A stretch of DNA of 64,000 bases from Amycolatopsis palatopharyngis (GCF_003385185.1 NZ_PQHZ01000017.1:1-64000), one strand, 5' to 3'; positions 52,013 through 61,941 are shown, counted from the first letter of the stretch. Notes: generated by a model not told the origin, from the letters alone. Program-made: numbers and translations.

Positions 52013-55000
52013 GTGGTGACCAAGGCCAGCACCACCGCCTCGCCGACCCGCGACGAGGCTCCCGCCAGCACCACTGATCAGCGGCCCGCGGCCGCGTCCG
52101 CCGGATGGATCCGCAGGCTCGCGGCGGCGTGCTGGCGGCATCCCGCGCTGGTGGTGCTGTCGCTGTGCGCGGCGATGCTGGGTGTGGGGATGCAGGCCGG
52201 GAGCCCACTGCTGGTAAAGGTCGCGGTGGACGACGCCGTCGCGGGCCGGACCGGGAACCTCGGCTGGCTCGCGGCCGCGCTGGTCGGGCTCCAGCTACTC
52301 ACGTTCGGTGGTGCGTTCGCCCGTCGCTACCTGGGCGGCAGGCTGGCGCTCGACGTGCAGCACGATCTGCGGCGCTCGGTGTTCGGCGCGGTATCGCGAC
52401 TCGACGGTGGCAAGCAGGACTCGATGCGGACCGGCCAGATCGCCTCGCGGGCGATCACCGACCTGCAACTGGTCACCGGGATTCTCATGCAGGTCCCCCT
52501 TTCCGTGGGCTCGGTGATCTTCGCGGTCCTGGCCATCGGGGCGATGTTGCTGCTCTCCCCCACGCTGACCCTCATCGCACTGGTGGTGGCACCAGCGGTG
52601 GCCATCGTGGTCGCGGTCAGCCGGAAGCGCCTGTTCCCCGCGACCTGGTCGGCCCAGCAACGAGCGGCCGATCTCGCCCAGCACGTCGAGGAGACGGTCA
52701 CCGGTGTGCGGGTGGTGAAGGGTTTCGGGCAGGAGTCCAGGGAGACCGCACGCCTCTCCGGGACGGCACGCAAGCTGTTCGCCGAACGGCTCCGATCGGC
52801 GCGGATGTCGGCGGTGCCGACCGCGACCACCTCCGCTCTGCCCGCAGCGGGACAGGTCGCCGTGCTGGGCGTCGGCGGCCTGCTCGCGCTGAGGGGCGAG
52901 ATCAGTCTCGGCACGTTCCTCGCCTTCGCCACCTACGTCACGGCGCTGATCGGACCGGCCAGGATGCTGTCCAGCCTCGTGGTGCAGGCGCAGCTCACGA
53001 GGGCCGGGGCCGAGCGGGTGTACGAGCTGATCGATGCGCAGCCGGAGGTGCGGGACGGCGCGGACGCCCGCCCGCTGCCGGAGGGGCCGCTGGAGGTGCG
53101 TCTCGACGGAGTCCGCTTCGGCTACACCCGGTCCGAACCGGTGCTGGACGGTCTTTCGCTGCACGCCCGTGCGGGTGAGACGCTCGCGCTGGTCGGTACG
53201 GCCGGGTCGGGTAAGTCGACGGTCTCGCTGCTGCTGCCGCGGTTCTACGACCCGCACGAAGGCTCGGTGCGGATCGGAGCGGCCGGAACCACCATGGACG
53301 TCCGCGACGTCCGGCTGGCCGATCTGCGCAGCAGTATCGGGGTGGTGTTCGAGGAGGCGTTCCTCTTCTCGACCTCGGTCCGCGACAACATCGCCTATGG
53401 CCGTCCGGACGCGAGCGACGAGGAGGTCGTCGCCGCGGCGAGGGCGGCGGAGGCACACGAGTTCATCGAGGAACTTCCCGAGGGCTACGACACGCTGGTC
53501 GGCGAGCGTGGCCTGACGCTGTCCGGCGGGCAGCGGCAGCGCCTCGGCCTGGCCAGGGCGCTGATCACCGATCCGAGGGTGCTCGTTCTGGACGACGCGA
53601 CCTCAGCGGTGGACACGGTGACCGAGGCGGCCATCCACAACACGTTGCGCGAGATCACCTCGACCCGCACGACATTGCTGATCGCGCACCGGCGGTCCAC
53701 TCTGGCGCTGGCCGACCGGATCGCGGTGATCGATGCGGGCCGGCTGGTCGACGTCGGCACGGCCACGGAACTGGAAGGTCGCTGCGCGCTGTTCCGGGAG
53801 CTGATCTCGGGGCCCGGCGACGGGCTGGACCAGAAGTGCCCCATCGGCCCCATCGAGCTCGACGAATCCGGCGTCACACCACGATTGTGGCCGGAGCACG
53901 CGGAACACGATCTGCCTGCTCCGAGCGATCCGGGCCGGTCCAGCGCGGCAGCGCCGCCCGCTCCGGGCACGGCCAGGCCGGCAGCAGCTGCCGGGCGCGC
54001 GGCCAACACTCCGCCCACCGAGGAGTTGCTGGAGGGTGTGCGGCGGCTGCCACCTGCCGTCGACGCGCCCCGGCTCGACGGAATCGACGCCACCGCCCCG
54101 GATCCGGCGTTCAGCCTGCGCAGGCTGTTGCGGCCGGTCCGCTGGCTGCTCGCCGCGGTGGTGGGGCTGGTCGGGCTGAACGCGCTGGCGACGCTCAGCG
54201 TGCCCGCGCTGTACCGGTACGGAGTGGACGAGGGCGTCGCGGTCGGGGTCGAGTCCGCGGTGCTGCTGGCCGCCGCCGTCGGCGCCGTCGTGATCGCGGT
54301 GGACTGGTTCGTCATCGCGGCACAGACACGCGTCACCGCTCGGGCTGGTGAGTCGGTGCTGTACCTGCTCCGGGTGCGCAGCTATGCGCACCTGCAACGC
54401 CTCGGGCTCGACTACTACGAACGTGAACTGGCCGGCAAGATCATGACCCGGATGACGACGGACGTGGACGCGTTGTCCACGTTCCTGCAGACCGGGCTGG
54501 CCACAGCCGTGGTCAGCGTGCTGACGCTCGTGGGAATCGGCGGCGCGCTACTGATCACCGATGCGTCGCTGGCGTTGTACGCACTGGCGGTACTGCCCAT
54601 TCTGGTCGTGGCAACGGTTGTGTTCCGGCGCCTCGCGTCGGCGGCCTACACGGAGGCCCGCGAGCGGGTCAGTGTGGTCAACGCGGACATGCAGGAGAAC
54701 ATCAACGGGTTGCGAGTCGCGCAGGCCTACACGCGGGAGGAGCGGTCGGCGGAGACCTTCGCGTCCCGCAGCGACGCGTACCGGCGTTCGCGGCTTCGGG
54801 CACAGCGCTACATCGCGACGTACTTCCCGTTCGTGGCGCTGCTCTCCGGGGTAGCGGAAGCGGTGGTTCTGGTGGCCGGGGCACATCGCGTGGCGCGTGG
54901 TGAACTCTCCCCCGGGGTGCTGCTCGCGTTCCTGCTGTACCTGGGCATGTTCTTCTCGCCGATCCAGCAACTGTCGACGGTGTTCGACGGCTACCAGCAG

Positions 55001-55828
55001 GCGAAGGTCGGACTGCGCCGGATCGGAGATCTGCTACGCACGCCGACCTCCGTGCCCGCTGCGGAGAATCCGGTGGAGATGCCGGAGCGGTTGCGCGGCG
55101 AGGTGAGTTTCGAGCAGGTCGATTTCGCCTACTCGGGAAGTGAGCGACTTGCGCTGCACGACCTGACCCTGCACGTCCCCGAAGGCACGACGGTCGCCCT
55201 GGTGGGCGAGACCGGGGCCGGTAAGTCCACTGTGGTCAAACTGGCGGCCAGGTTCTACGACGCGACGCGCGGGGTGGTCCGGATCGACGGGGTCGACGTA
55301 CGTGACTACGACCTCACGGAGTTGCGGGGCAGGCTGGGCGTGGTGCCCCAGGAAGCCCACCTGTTCTCCGGAACCGTCGCGGACAACATCCGCTACGGCA
55401 GGCCGTCGGCGACGGACGCGGAAGTGGAGGCGGCGGCCAGAGCGGTAGGCGTACTCGACGGAATCGCCGCGCTGCCCGCGGGCTTCCGGCAGGAGGTCGG
55501 CGAACGCGGCCGGGCGCTGTCAGCAGGACAACGGCAGCTGGTCGCGCTGGCCAGGGCGGAACTCGTGGACCCGGACGTGCTGTTGCTGGACGAGGCGACG
55601 GCGGCGCTGGACCCGTCGACGGAGTCGGCGGTACTGCGCGCCACCGAACGCCTCACCCATCGCAGGACGACGTTCGTGGTGGCACACCGCCTCGCCACCG
55701 CCGCCCGCGCGGACCGGATTGTGGTGCTTGACCACGGCCGGATCATCGAACAGGGCACACACGACGAACTGCTCGCGGCAGGCGGGCATTACGCGAGGCT
55801 GTGGTCGCTGGGTGACGGGATGGAGTGA
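52013..55828 (+). CDS. Fused two-module ABC exporter (TMD-NBD-TMD-NBD)
   Basis: 1271 aa from GTG at 52013 (a second GTG follows). Module 1: membrane domain ~35-320, Walker A GTAGSGKST near 394, signature LSGGQRQRL, Walker B VLVLDDATS near 523, in which Asp replaces the catalytic Glu. Module 2: membrane domain ~690-980, Walker A GETGAGKST near 1064, signature LSAGQRQLV, Walker B VLLLDEATA intact. This asymmetry is typical of heterodimeric exporters with one degenerate site. A Pro/Ala-rich linker joins the modules. Cargo unknown; a multidrug or lipid role is usual. Confidence 0.9.
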   Translation: MVTKASTTASPTRDEAPASTTDQRPAAASAGWIRRLAAACWRHPALVVLSLCAAMLGVGMQAGSPLLVKVAVDDAVAGRTGNLGWLAAALVGLQLLTFGGAFARRYLGGRLALDVQHDLRRSVFGAVSRLDGGKQDSMRTGQIASRAITDLQLVTGILMQVPLSVGSVIFAVLAIGAMLLLSPTLTLIALVVAPAVAIVVAVSRKRLFPATWSAQQRAADLAQHVEETVTGVRVVKGFGQESRETARLSGTARKLFAERLRSARMSAVPTATTSALPAAGQVAVLGVGGLLALRGEISLGTFLAFATYVTALIGPARMLSSLVVQAQLTRAGAERVYELIDAQPEVRDGADARPLPEGPLEVRLDGVRFGYTRSEPVLDGLSLHARAGETLALVGTAGSGKSTVSLLLPRFYDPHEGSVRIGAAGTTMDVRDVRLADLRSSIGVVFEEAFLFSTSVRDNIAYGRPDASDEEVVAAARAAEAHEFIEELPEGYDTLVGERGLTLSGGQRQRLGLARALITDPRVLVLDDATSAVDTVTEAAIHNTLREITSTRTTLLIAHRRSTLALADRIAVIDAGRLVDVGTATELEGRCALFRELISGPGDGLDQKCPIGPIELDESGVTPRLWPEHAEHDLPAPSDPGRSSAAAPPAPGTARPAAAAGRAANTPPTEELLEGVRRLPPAVDAPRLDGIDATAPDPAFSLRRLLRPVRWLLAAVVGLVGLNALATLSVPALYRYGVDEGVAVGVESAVLLAAAVGAVVIAVDWFVIAAQTRVTARAGESVLYLLRVRSYAHLQRLGLDYYERELAGKIMTRMTTDVDALSTFLQTGLATAVVSVLTLVGIGGALLITDASLALYALAVLPILVVATVVFRRLASAAYTEARERVSVVNADMQENINGLRVAQAYTREERSAETFASRSDAYRRSRLRAQRYIATYFPFVALLSGVAEAVVLVAGAHRVARGELSPGVLLAFLLYLGMFFSPIQQLSTVFDGYQQAKVGLRRIGDLLRTPTSVPAAENPVEMPERLRGEVSFEQVDFAYSGSERLALHDLTLHVPEGTTVALVGETGAGKSTVVKLAARFYDATRGVVRIDGVDVRDYDLTELRGRLGVVPQEAHLFSGTVADNIRYGRPSATDAEVEAAARAVGVLDGIAALPAGFRQEVGERGRALSAGQRQLVALARAELVDPDVLLLDEATAALDPSTESAVLRATERLTHRRTTFVVAHRLATAARADRIVVLDHGRIIEQGTHDELLAAGGHYARLWSLGDGME

Positions 55829-55840
55829 GACAACGATCTG

Positions 55841-55873
55841 GTGCCCCGTCAAGAAAGGTTTCCCGACGGGCAC
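55841..55873. terminator. Terminator-like hairpin
   Basis: GTGCCCCGTC and GACGGGCAC around 14 nt, with a single-base bulge, between the ABC exporter and the converging immunity-candidate gene, touching the latter's stop. Confidence 0.5.
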
Positions 55874-56289
55874 TAGGCACCCGAGGTCACGGGGGCGACA
55901 TGCCAGCCTGCGTCGAATCTGAGTTCGACCCTGTCTTCGACTCCGAACGCGGTCGCCACCGCCAAAGCTCCGGCAGCACGAACTGCCGTTTCCTCGATAT
56001 CCGTGAGGTTGAGCTGGGAATGAACGATGGCGATTCTGTAATCACTTACGTCAACGCCCAGGTTGCGGACGATATCCCGCCCCTGTTTCACCCCCGCTAC
56101 CGCCGCATCGACGAATTCGGAATCCATGGTCGGCTGGATCGACGTCCGGTCGTCGTTCGGTACTGACCAGACGACTACATCTTCTTCGGAAGCGGCGCGA
56201 CTCACCTCGACTTTGACCGCACCAAAGTAACCAATACCGTTTTTCTGACGCTGCAGCTTGAACTCTCCGACCAAAGACTCGCCCGTCAC
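55873..56289 (-). CDS. Candidate immunity protein resembling EF-G domain IV
   Basis: 138 aa from GTG at 56289, five bases after GGAGG and overlapping the toxin stop (GTGA). Its pattern follows elongation factor G domain IV: NGIGYFGAVKVEV aligns with the GGRGQYGHVVIDM strand, EFVDAAVAGVKQG with the PAVDKGIQEQL helix, and NLTDIEETAVRAAGALAVATAFG with VDSSELAFKLAASIAF. No other EF-G domain is present. Position behind an RHS toxin implies immunity. GC is lower than in its neighbours. Fold match and role are inferred. Confidence 0.6.
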   Translation of the reverse strand: MTGESLVGEFKLQRQKNGIGYFGAVKVEVSRAASEEDVVVWSVPNDDRTSIQPTMDSEFVDAAVAGVKQGRDIVRNLGVDVSDYRIAIVHSQLNLTDIEETAVRAAGALAVATAFGVEDRVELRFDAGWHVAPVTSGA

Positions 56290-59200
56290 GACAGCCTCCA
56301 ACTCTGAAACAGATTATAGACACCGCTGCTGAAGTAACTCTCCGCGCCGAACCTTCCTGTCATTCTTCGAATATGGTCGTAATCGTGATTTCCACCCGCA
56401 TTCCACAGTTCGGTTGCCGCGTCGTCGTCCATTGTCGTCATATCCGCCGATCTCAGACTGTCGAAGTCGTCACCAGAGATCCTGTGTTGTACGATCTCCA
56501 GGTCCGTAGGAGCACCCTCTCGACTGCGAATCATATCCAGGTATCGCTCCGCTTGCTCACGACTCTCCCAAGCGTAGAGACCTTCGCCCATCTCCGATCG
56601 AGGCCTGTTGTTGCCATCGATACCCGATGGCCACGGTTCACCACCATTGTTGATGAGACGGTCGGCGTCAGCACGGTTCTGCACACTGTAGAAGTTTCGA
56701 CACGGAGAAAGACCGGATGGGTCAGTCGAGGCGGTGGGATTCGGCACATACGACTGGGGGTTCATCGTCGGCGCCAACCCCAATGGGTCAGGCGACGCGT
56801 AACGGCCGGTTTCGGCGTCGTAGTAGCGGTAGTAGTTGTAGTTCAGCTGAGATTCGAAATCGAAGTACTGCCCCGGAAAACGCAGGGGAGTACTCGCGGA
56901 CTGCCTCGATTGGTCGAGTAAATGCCCCCAGATGGTCGCGTTACGTTTCCAGGTAACTTTCCCGGCAGGGTCAACGAGCTCCGTAGGGGTGCCGATTATG
57001 TCGGTAACTATCGAAAAGAACTCTCGATCGACCCAGTCCTGACCAGTGTCACCGGAACGCGCTCGTTCGACCTGACAGACTGGCCGGAAGCTTCCAGGTT
57101 CCCAGTTCCAGGTGGTCGCGTGCCCCGAGGAATGCCTCTGTTCCGCAAGAACCATACCGTCCCAGGAGAAATCCACCCGCTCCACGACAGCGCCAGTGAC
57201 GCCTTCAGTACGAAGCTTGGCGATCCGTCTCCCGAGTGGATCGTAAAGATACCTCCAGCGAGTTCCGTCAGGAGTAACGAGTGCGACCAACCGGTCGTCA
57301 GCATCCCAGCTGTAGTGCCAGTTGTCCGGCTTGGCTGACAGCCGCTTTTTTTGCCGATGCACGACTCGACCTTGTGCATCATAACGATATCGGACATTGC
57401 CCGCCCGAGTGATGAGCGAGCCGGAGTAGTCTCGAGTTCCTTGTGCCTCCTGCCGACCACCTGGCCAGCTCGCCGCGGTGACATTGCCCGCGGTGTCATA
57501 GGCGTAGCTCTCGGTCCACCCCGAACCATGAGCAGCGGTAATCCGGGCGACAGAGTCCATTTCGTAGGAGATCGAACCACCGAGCTGATCGTCGACTCCG
57601 GCCAGATGACCATCAGCCAGATAGCGGTAGTCGCGCTTCTGGATCAGTTGTGCGTGCGTTCCCTCTATTGGCCCCGGCTGTCGGCGAGCTACCGTGGACA
57701 CCGTTTGTGTTGACAGCCGGTGATTGATATCCCAGGCTTGCGCGATTATCGTACCCGTATCGAGCAGTCGTTCGGTTTCGTGACCCACGGAGTTATAGCC
57801 GAATGTCATCACTCGCCCTGCGGTGGCGAGTTCGACAGGCCTTCCCCCTGTTTGATACCGCCAACTCGTCTCCGAGCCACTCGGCGTACGACGGCGCGTA
57901 CGACGACCTATCAGGTCGTACTCCGACGTGACGTTCTTTCCGTCAACTCCTTCGGAGAGCACACGGCCCAGCCTGTCCCTGGTGAGCACCAACTCACCGT
58001 TCGCATTCTTTGCGGCGACCAGTCGGCCCGCTGGATCGAACTCGAACAGTTCGACCACATCACCGTGACTACGCTTGACGATGTTGCCAAGTTCGTCACG
58101 TACGAAACGCACCTCCTGTCCGGCGCCGTTGACACGCCCGACCAGCGCACCACTCGGGTCATGCTCGTACTCGAGCCTTCGACCGTTGAAGTCTGTTTCC
58201 GAAACGAGGTTTCCGGCAGAGTTGTACGAGTACCGCCAGGCAAGGCCCTGCGAGTTTGTCACGGAGGTGAGACGCAAAAGGCTGTCGTACTCGAATTTTA
58301 GCCTACTGCCGTCCGGGTGCAACTCCTCGGCAGGAAGATCGAAATGCGTTGTTCGAACCGTAGTGATACGACCGAGCGGATCACAATGTTCTACCGCGTT
58401 CCCCTCGCCGTCATATCGCCATTTTTCCACCGCGCCGTCCGGCGCCGTCCTGGACAGGATTTTACCTTCGACCGTCCAGTTCAGGTGCACTGTCGCACCT
58501 GTCGAGTCGATCACCTGCGAGATTCTGCCGAACTGATCTCTTCGATATCGGGTGACATTCCCGTGCACGTCGATTTCAGCGATCGGCAAACCAGCGGCAT
58601 TTGTTTCCGTGCGATGAACCCGTCCCAACGGGTCCGTCACGGAAACCAGTTGGCCCACTTGATTGTATGTACACAGCGTCCTGGAGCCCGCCGGGTCAAT
58701 GATCGTCGTCACTCGACCCGCGCTGTCGTAGCTTCTTTTCCATACAGCACCATCGGGGTCAATGGTGACGATCGGCCGGCCCAATTCGTTGAACTCGGCG
58801 CGTGCCTGGCTCCCGTCCGGGCGCGTCAGCACCACCAGGTTCCCCTGGTCGTCGTACTCGTAACGAGTGATATGACCCAACGCGTCCGTGCGGCTGAGTA
58901 GTCGATCATCCGCATCCCAGGCGAAGCCGGTCGTATGGCCAAGCGGGTTGGTTTCGGCTACCACATTGTTCCGGCTGTCGAACTCGTAGACAGTGGTGTT
59001 GCCGAGCGCATCGGTGAAACGTGTGATGCGGCTGTCCGCGTCATAGGCAAAAGTACCGTTCAGGAAACCACCGGACCCCTGATTGGCGACGCACCGGCCA
59101 TCGCTGCCGTAGAAGTAGCGATACCACTCGCCGTTACGGTCGGTCCACTGCGCGATTCGCCCGCTGTGGTCGTAGTCGAACTTCAACGCCCGGTTCGACG

Positions 59201-60869
59201 AATTGACTACCTCCGCAAGAAGGCCAGTATCGGTGTAGCCGAACCGAATCAGGCTGATATCCGCCCCATCGGAACCACGAAGCCACAACTCGGTGATCTT
59301 CTGGTCGTTACTGCCGACCACTATGTGATAGCCGCCAGAATGCCGCACTTCCGTGACTACTTGGTCGTCGTCCCTGCCGAAATCGATTCGATTGCCACTG
59401 CGGTCGGTAACGGCCGTCATCGGCATTGTGCTGGCGGACGCGTCCTCGAAGTGCAATGTCCTGCCGGTCTGGCACTGGTGGACCGCGTACCCGGTTTCGG
59501 TCCGGTACAGCGGCCACCGGGGACCGACCTCCGGCAGCACCTCCCGATTGGTATGCGGGCGGGGATACACCAGAAGCATGCCGTCCTCAGCCACGTAGAC
59601 AACGCCTTGGTCGTCGAACTCCAGCCGCTGATCCAACGTGGAGGCCCATGAAGGACCGAAGGAGCGACCTGCTCGGTATGACGAGACGTGTGTGCGCTTG
59701 AGGATCAGCGGGAGAACGCCGGCAAGTTCCACGTCGGTCTGCCCGAGTACGACTTCGCCGGTTGTCACGTCAACCGGATCGTTGCACGTGGTGCGCGAGG
59801 TCTCCGGCGTCTTGGTGTCGTTGGGGTCGCTAGGCCGATTGGAGCCATCCGGCTTGTTGCCGTTCGGAGACGTACCGTCGGGCTTTCCGCCGTTCGGCGT
59901 CGTCCCCGGCCCGTCCGGGCTGGTGCTCGACGGACTCGTCGTGTCCGGCGACTTCGGGGTGGTGCTCGGTGCGTCCGGGGTCGTGGTCCCGCTCGGTGTG
60001 GTCGTCGCCGACGAAGGCGTGGTGGTGTCCGGCGACTTCACCGTCGGGGCGTCGATGCCTGGTGTGTTCGGCGTGGACGACGGAGTGGTACCCCCGCCAG
60101 GGGAGAACTTGCGGGCCAGCTTCGCCAGCGCCTGGATGATCTCGTCCAGCTTGTCGATCACCCTGCGGATCAACGGCGAGACGTTGCTGATCGTCTTGAC
60201 CAGATTCCGGATCAGGTCCGCGATCTTGTTGATCGCCTTGGAGATCGCCGCCGTGGCCTGCACCGCGATGAGCGGCGTCGCGAAGCCGAGTGTGCCGGCG
60301 GCTTCGAGCGCCCAGGTGATGAGCTTGCCGACCAGTTCGCCGACGAGGTCGCGGACGATCTCGCGCACCGCGGCGACGACCTCGCCCATGATCATCACGC
60401 CGACCGAGATGCCCTCCGACAACGTCGCCGCACCGGCGATCGCGTCGGCCTGCTCGGCCGAGGCCTGCCGGTAGGCGTCCGCGGCCTCGCCCGACCAGCC
60501 GGCTGTCCCGGTGTTGACCTCGTTGCCGAGGTCGCCCGCCACCGCGGAGACTTCGGCCGCGACGTTCGCCCAGGTCTCGGAGAACGACTGGATCACCGGC
60601 GGGTCGCCCGCCAGCCAGTCCAGCGCCTCCTTCAACGGTTGCACGTGCTCGATCAGCCAGGACACTCCGTACGACGCGAGCGTCCCGATCGGGTCCACGA
60701 CCATCGACAGGACCTCGAGGCCCACACCGACGGCGCCGAGACCGACCGCCACCCAGGAGCCGTCCGAGATGCCCGACGCGAGATCGACGGCGGACTCCGC
60801 GATCCCGATGCCCGTGTATCCGGTTGTGGTCGACTGAGCCTGCGCGACAAGCGGGTTCCCCTCCGGCAT
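56286..60869 (-). CDS. RHS-repeat polymorphic toxin with WXG100-like delivery domain (module 2)
   Basis: 1527 aa. Residues 1-255: helical delivery domain with WSGEAADAYR, homologous to the module 1 carrier. About 256-355: Pro/Ser/Thr linker. About 370-1330: tens of YD/RHS repeats (TRFTDALGNTTVYEFDSRNN type) forming the shell. RHS core end: YYDAETGRYASPDPLGL, then DPSGLSP. Residues 1390-1527 (coding 56289-56702) are the C-terminal toxin: FYSVQNRADADRLI, GEGLYAWESREQAERYL. I suspect an ADP-ribosyltransferase-like fold, without certainty. Core and tip are less GC-rich than the N-terminus; 52% in 56281-56340. Confidence 0.9.
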   Translation of the reverse strand: MPEGNPLVAQAQSTTTGYTGIGIAESAVDLASGISDGSWVAVGLGAVGVGLEVLSMVVDPIGTLASYGVSWLIEHVQPLKEALDWLAGDPPVIQSFSETWANVAAEVSAVAGDLGNEVNTGTAGWSGEAADAYRQASAEQADAIAGAATLSEGISVGVMIMGEVVAAVREIVRDLVGELVGKLITWALEAAGTLGFATPLIAVQATAAISKAINKIADLIRNLVKTISNVSPLIRRVIDKLDEIIQALAKLARKFSPGGGTTPSSTPNTPGIDAPTVKSPDTTTPSSATTTPSGTTTPDAPSTTPKSPDTTSPSSTSPDGPGTTPNGGKPDGTSPNGNKPDGSNRPSDPNDTKTPETSRTTCNDPVDVTTGEVVLGQTDVELAGVLPLILKRTHVSSYRAGRSFGPSWASTLDQRLEFDDQGVVYVAEDGMLLVYPRPHTNREVLPEVGPRWPLYRTETGYAVHQCQTGRTLHFEDASASTMPMTAVTDRSGNRIDFGRDDDQVVTEVRHSGGYHIVVGSNDQKITELWLRGSDGADISLIRFGYTDTGLLAEVVNSSNRALKFDYDHSGRIAQWTDRNGEWYRYFYGSDGRCVANQGSGGFLNGTFAYDADSRITRFTDALGNTTVYEFDSRNNVVAETNPLGHTTGFAWDADDRLLSRTDALGHITRYEYDDQGNLVVLTRPDGSQARAEFNELGRPIVTIDPDGAVWKRSYDSAGRVTTIIDPAGSRTLCTYNQVGQLVSVTDPLGRVHRTETNAAGLPIAEIDVHGNVTRYRRDQFGRISQVIDSTGATVHLNWTVEGKILSRTAPDGAVEKWRYDGEGNAVEHCDPLGRITTVRTTHFDLPAEELHPDGSRLKFEYDSLLRLTSVTNSQGLAWRYSYNSAGNLVSETDFNGRRLEYEHDPSGALVGRVNGAGQEVRFVRDELGNIVKRSHGDVVELFEFDPAGRLVAAKNANGELVLTRDRLGRVLSEGVDGKNVTSEYDLIGRRTRRRTPSGSETSWRYQTGGRPVELATAGRVMTFGYNSVGHETERLLDTGTIIAQAWDINHRLSTQTVSTVARRQPGPIEGTHAQLIQKRDYRYLADGHLAGVDDQLGGSISYEMDSVARITAAHGSGWTESYAYDTAGNVTAASWPGGRQEAQGTRDYSGSLITRAGNVRYRYDAQGRVVHRQKKRLSAKPDNWHYSWDADDRLVALVTPDGTRWRYLYDPLGRRIAKLRTEGVTGAVVERVDFSWDGMVLAEQRHSSGHATTWNWEPGSFRPVCQVERARSGDTGQDWVDREFFSIVTDIIGTPTELVDPAGKVTWKRNATIWGHLLDQSRQSASTPLRFPGQYFDFESQLNYNYYRYYDAETGRYASPDPLGLAPTMNPQSYVPNPTASTDPSGLSPCRNFYSVQNRADADRLINNGGEPWPSGIDGNNRPRSEMGEGLYAWESREQAERYLDMIRSREGAPTDLEIVQHRISGDDFDSLRSADMTTMDDDAATELWNAGGNHDYDHIRRMTGRFGAESYFSSGVYNLFQSWRLS

Positions 60870-61192
60870 CAGAGCGCCCCGCCCGTCTTCTTGATCACCG
60901 CTGCGGTGTCGTCCTCATGCGCGCTGTACGTAGCGGAGGCATCCCGGACCTTGCCCGCCGTCGCGCTGACCGACTCGGCTGCGGTTTGCAGCGCCCGCAC
61001 GCCCATCTGTTCGAACGGCTCGAGGAGCATCGCGAACGGCTGGCAGATCACGCCGTACGCACTGTTGTCCATCGCCACCTGCTGCGCGGCGGAGACCGCC
61101 GTGTCCATCCGATCCGCGAAGCCGTCGACCTTGCCTGCGTGGGTTTCCAACTCCTCGTGCAGTACCTCGAAACCCTGCCCACCGCTACCCAT
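60869..61192 (-). CDS. EspC-like type VII secretion target (module 2)
   Basis: 107 aa, two long helices around NSAYGVICQPFAMLLEPFEQ; the counterpart of the module 1 protein. FEVLHEELETHAGKVDGFADRMDTA is helix one. Its TGA overlaps the RHS start by a single base, exactly as the module 1 EspC-like gene overlaps its carrier. Likely a chaperone or co-export partner for the RHS protein via an ESX apparatus outside the window. Confidence 0.8.
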   Translation of the reverse strand: MGSGGQGFEVLHEELETHAGKVDGFADRMDTAVSAAQQVAMDNSAYGVICQPFAMLLEPFEQMGVRALQTAAESVSATAGKVRDASATYSAHEDDTAAVIKKTGGAL

Positions 61193-61234
61193 CGCGAAAA
61201 CCTCTCCCCAGAAACACCGAAACCGGTTGGCTGA

Positions 61235-61810
61235 TCAATCCCGTCGCAGGAACGACTGGTCGCCGAAGTCCTCGCCGTCGTCGTCATCCGACGGCCCTCG
61301 CCTGCGGCTCGCGGGCGGAGCGGACGGCGGCTTGGGAGCGGCCGGCGGCCCGGGACGGCGCGGGGGCGCAGGCGGCTCCTCGTCGGGCTCGGTCTCGACC
61401 CGCAACTGTCGCCCGGGCGCCTCCCTGACCTGTGGCTCGTCCTCCTCGGGGGCATCGGGGAACTGCTCGACAGCCGTCGCGACGATATGCCGGGTCGTGT
61501 CGTCCTCCCCGACGGTGGCCGTCGTGATCTCCTGCAACCGCTCGGGATACTTCGACTGCGCCTTCTGCATGGCACGCAGCACATTGGCGGCGATCTCGTC
61601 GGGGCTCATGTTCTTCACCCCATCGGTCATCCGCACGTCCGTCGGCATCCCGTTGTGGCCGACCGTGACGGCCACGGCCCCCGAGGCCACCGACTCGGTG
61701 ATCGAGATCTGTTCGACCTGCTGCTGCATCTGCTGGTAACGCTGCGCCTTCTCAGCAGCATTGCGCTCCCAGTCGTTGACCATGCGCTCGACGTCCGTCA
61801 GATCGGCCAC
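61235..61810 (-). CDS. YbaB/EbfC-like protein with acidic tail (module 2)
   Basis: 191 aa from GTG at 61810, about nine bases after AGGGG. Residues 1-105 are the YbaB-like fold (coiled KAQRYQQMQQQVEQI, then GAVAVTVGHNGMPTDV and VLRAMQKAQSKYPERLQE). Then comes an Arg/Pro-rich low-complexity stretch ending DDDDGEDFGDQSFLRR. Paralogous to 14623-15186. It is first in the operon with the EspC-like and RHS genes, 42 nt apart. Confidence 0.75.
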   Translation of the reverse strand: MADLTDVERMVNDWERNAAEKAQRYQQMQQQVEQISITESVASGAVAVTVGHNGMPTDVRMTDGVKNMSPDEIAANVLRAMQKAQSKYPERLQEITTATVGEDDTTRHIVATAVEQFPDAPEEDEPQVREAPGRQLRVETEPDEEPPAPPRRPGPPAAPKPPSAPPASRRRGPSDDDDGEDFGDQSFLRRD

Positions 61811-61941
61811 CGTGAAATCCCCTCTCGCCCTGTCTCCGCGAGAAGGAGACGACCAGAACATGCTGCCGGTTCCCCGCGGCCCGCGACAGATCCACGCCGG
61901 TGACGCAGCGCAACCCCCCGTCACGAACTGGACCGATTCAG

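Noticed and set aside
59688..61739. A 683-aa plus-strand frame over the 5' end of the RHS gene.
   Set aside because: Low-complexity Arg-rich translation antisense to the RHS, EspC-like and YbaB-like genes, which have clear homologous relations in the window.
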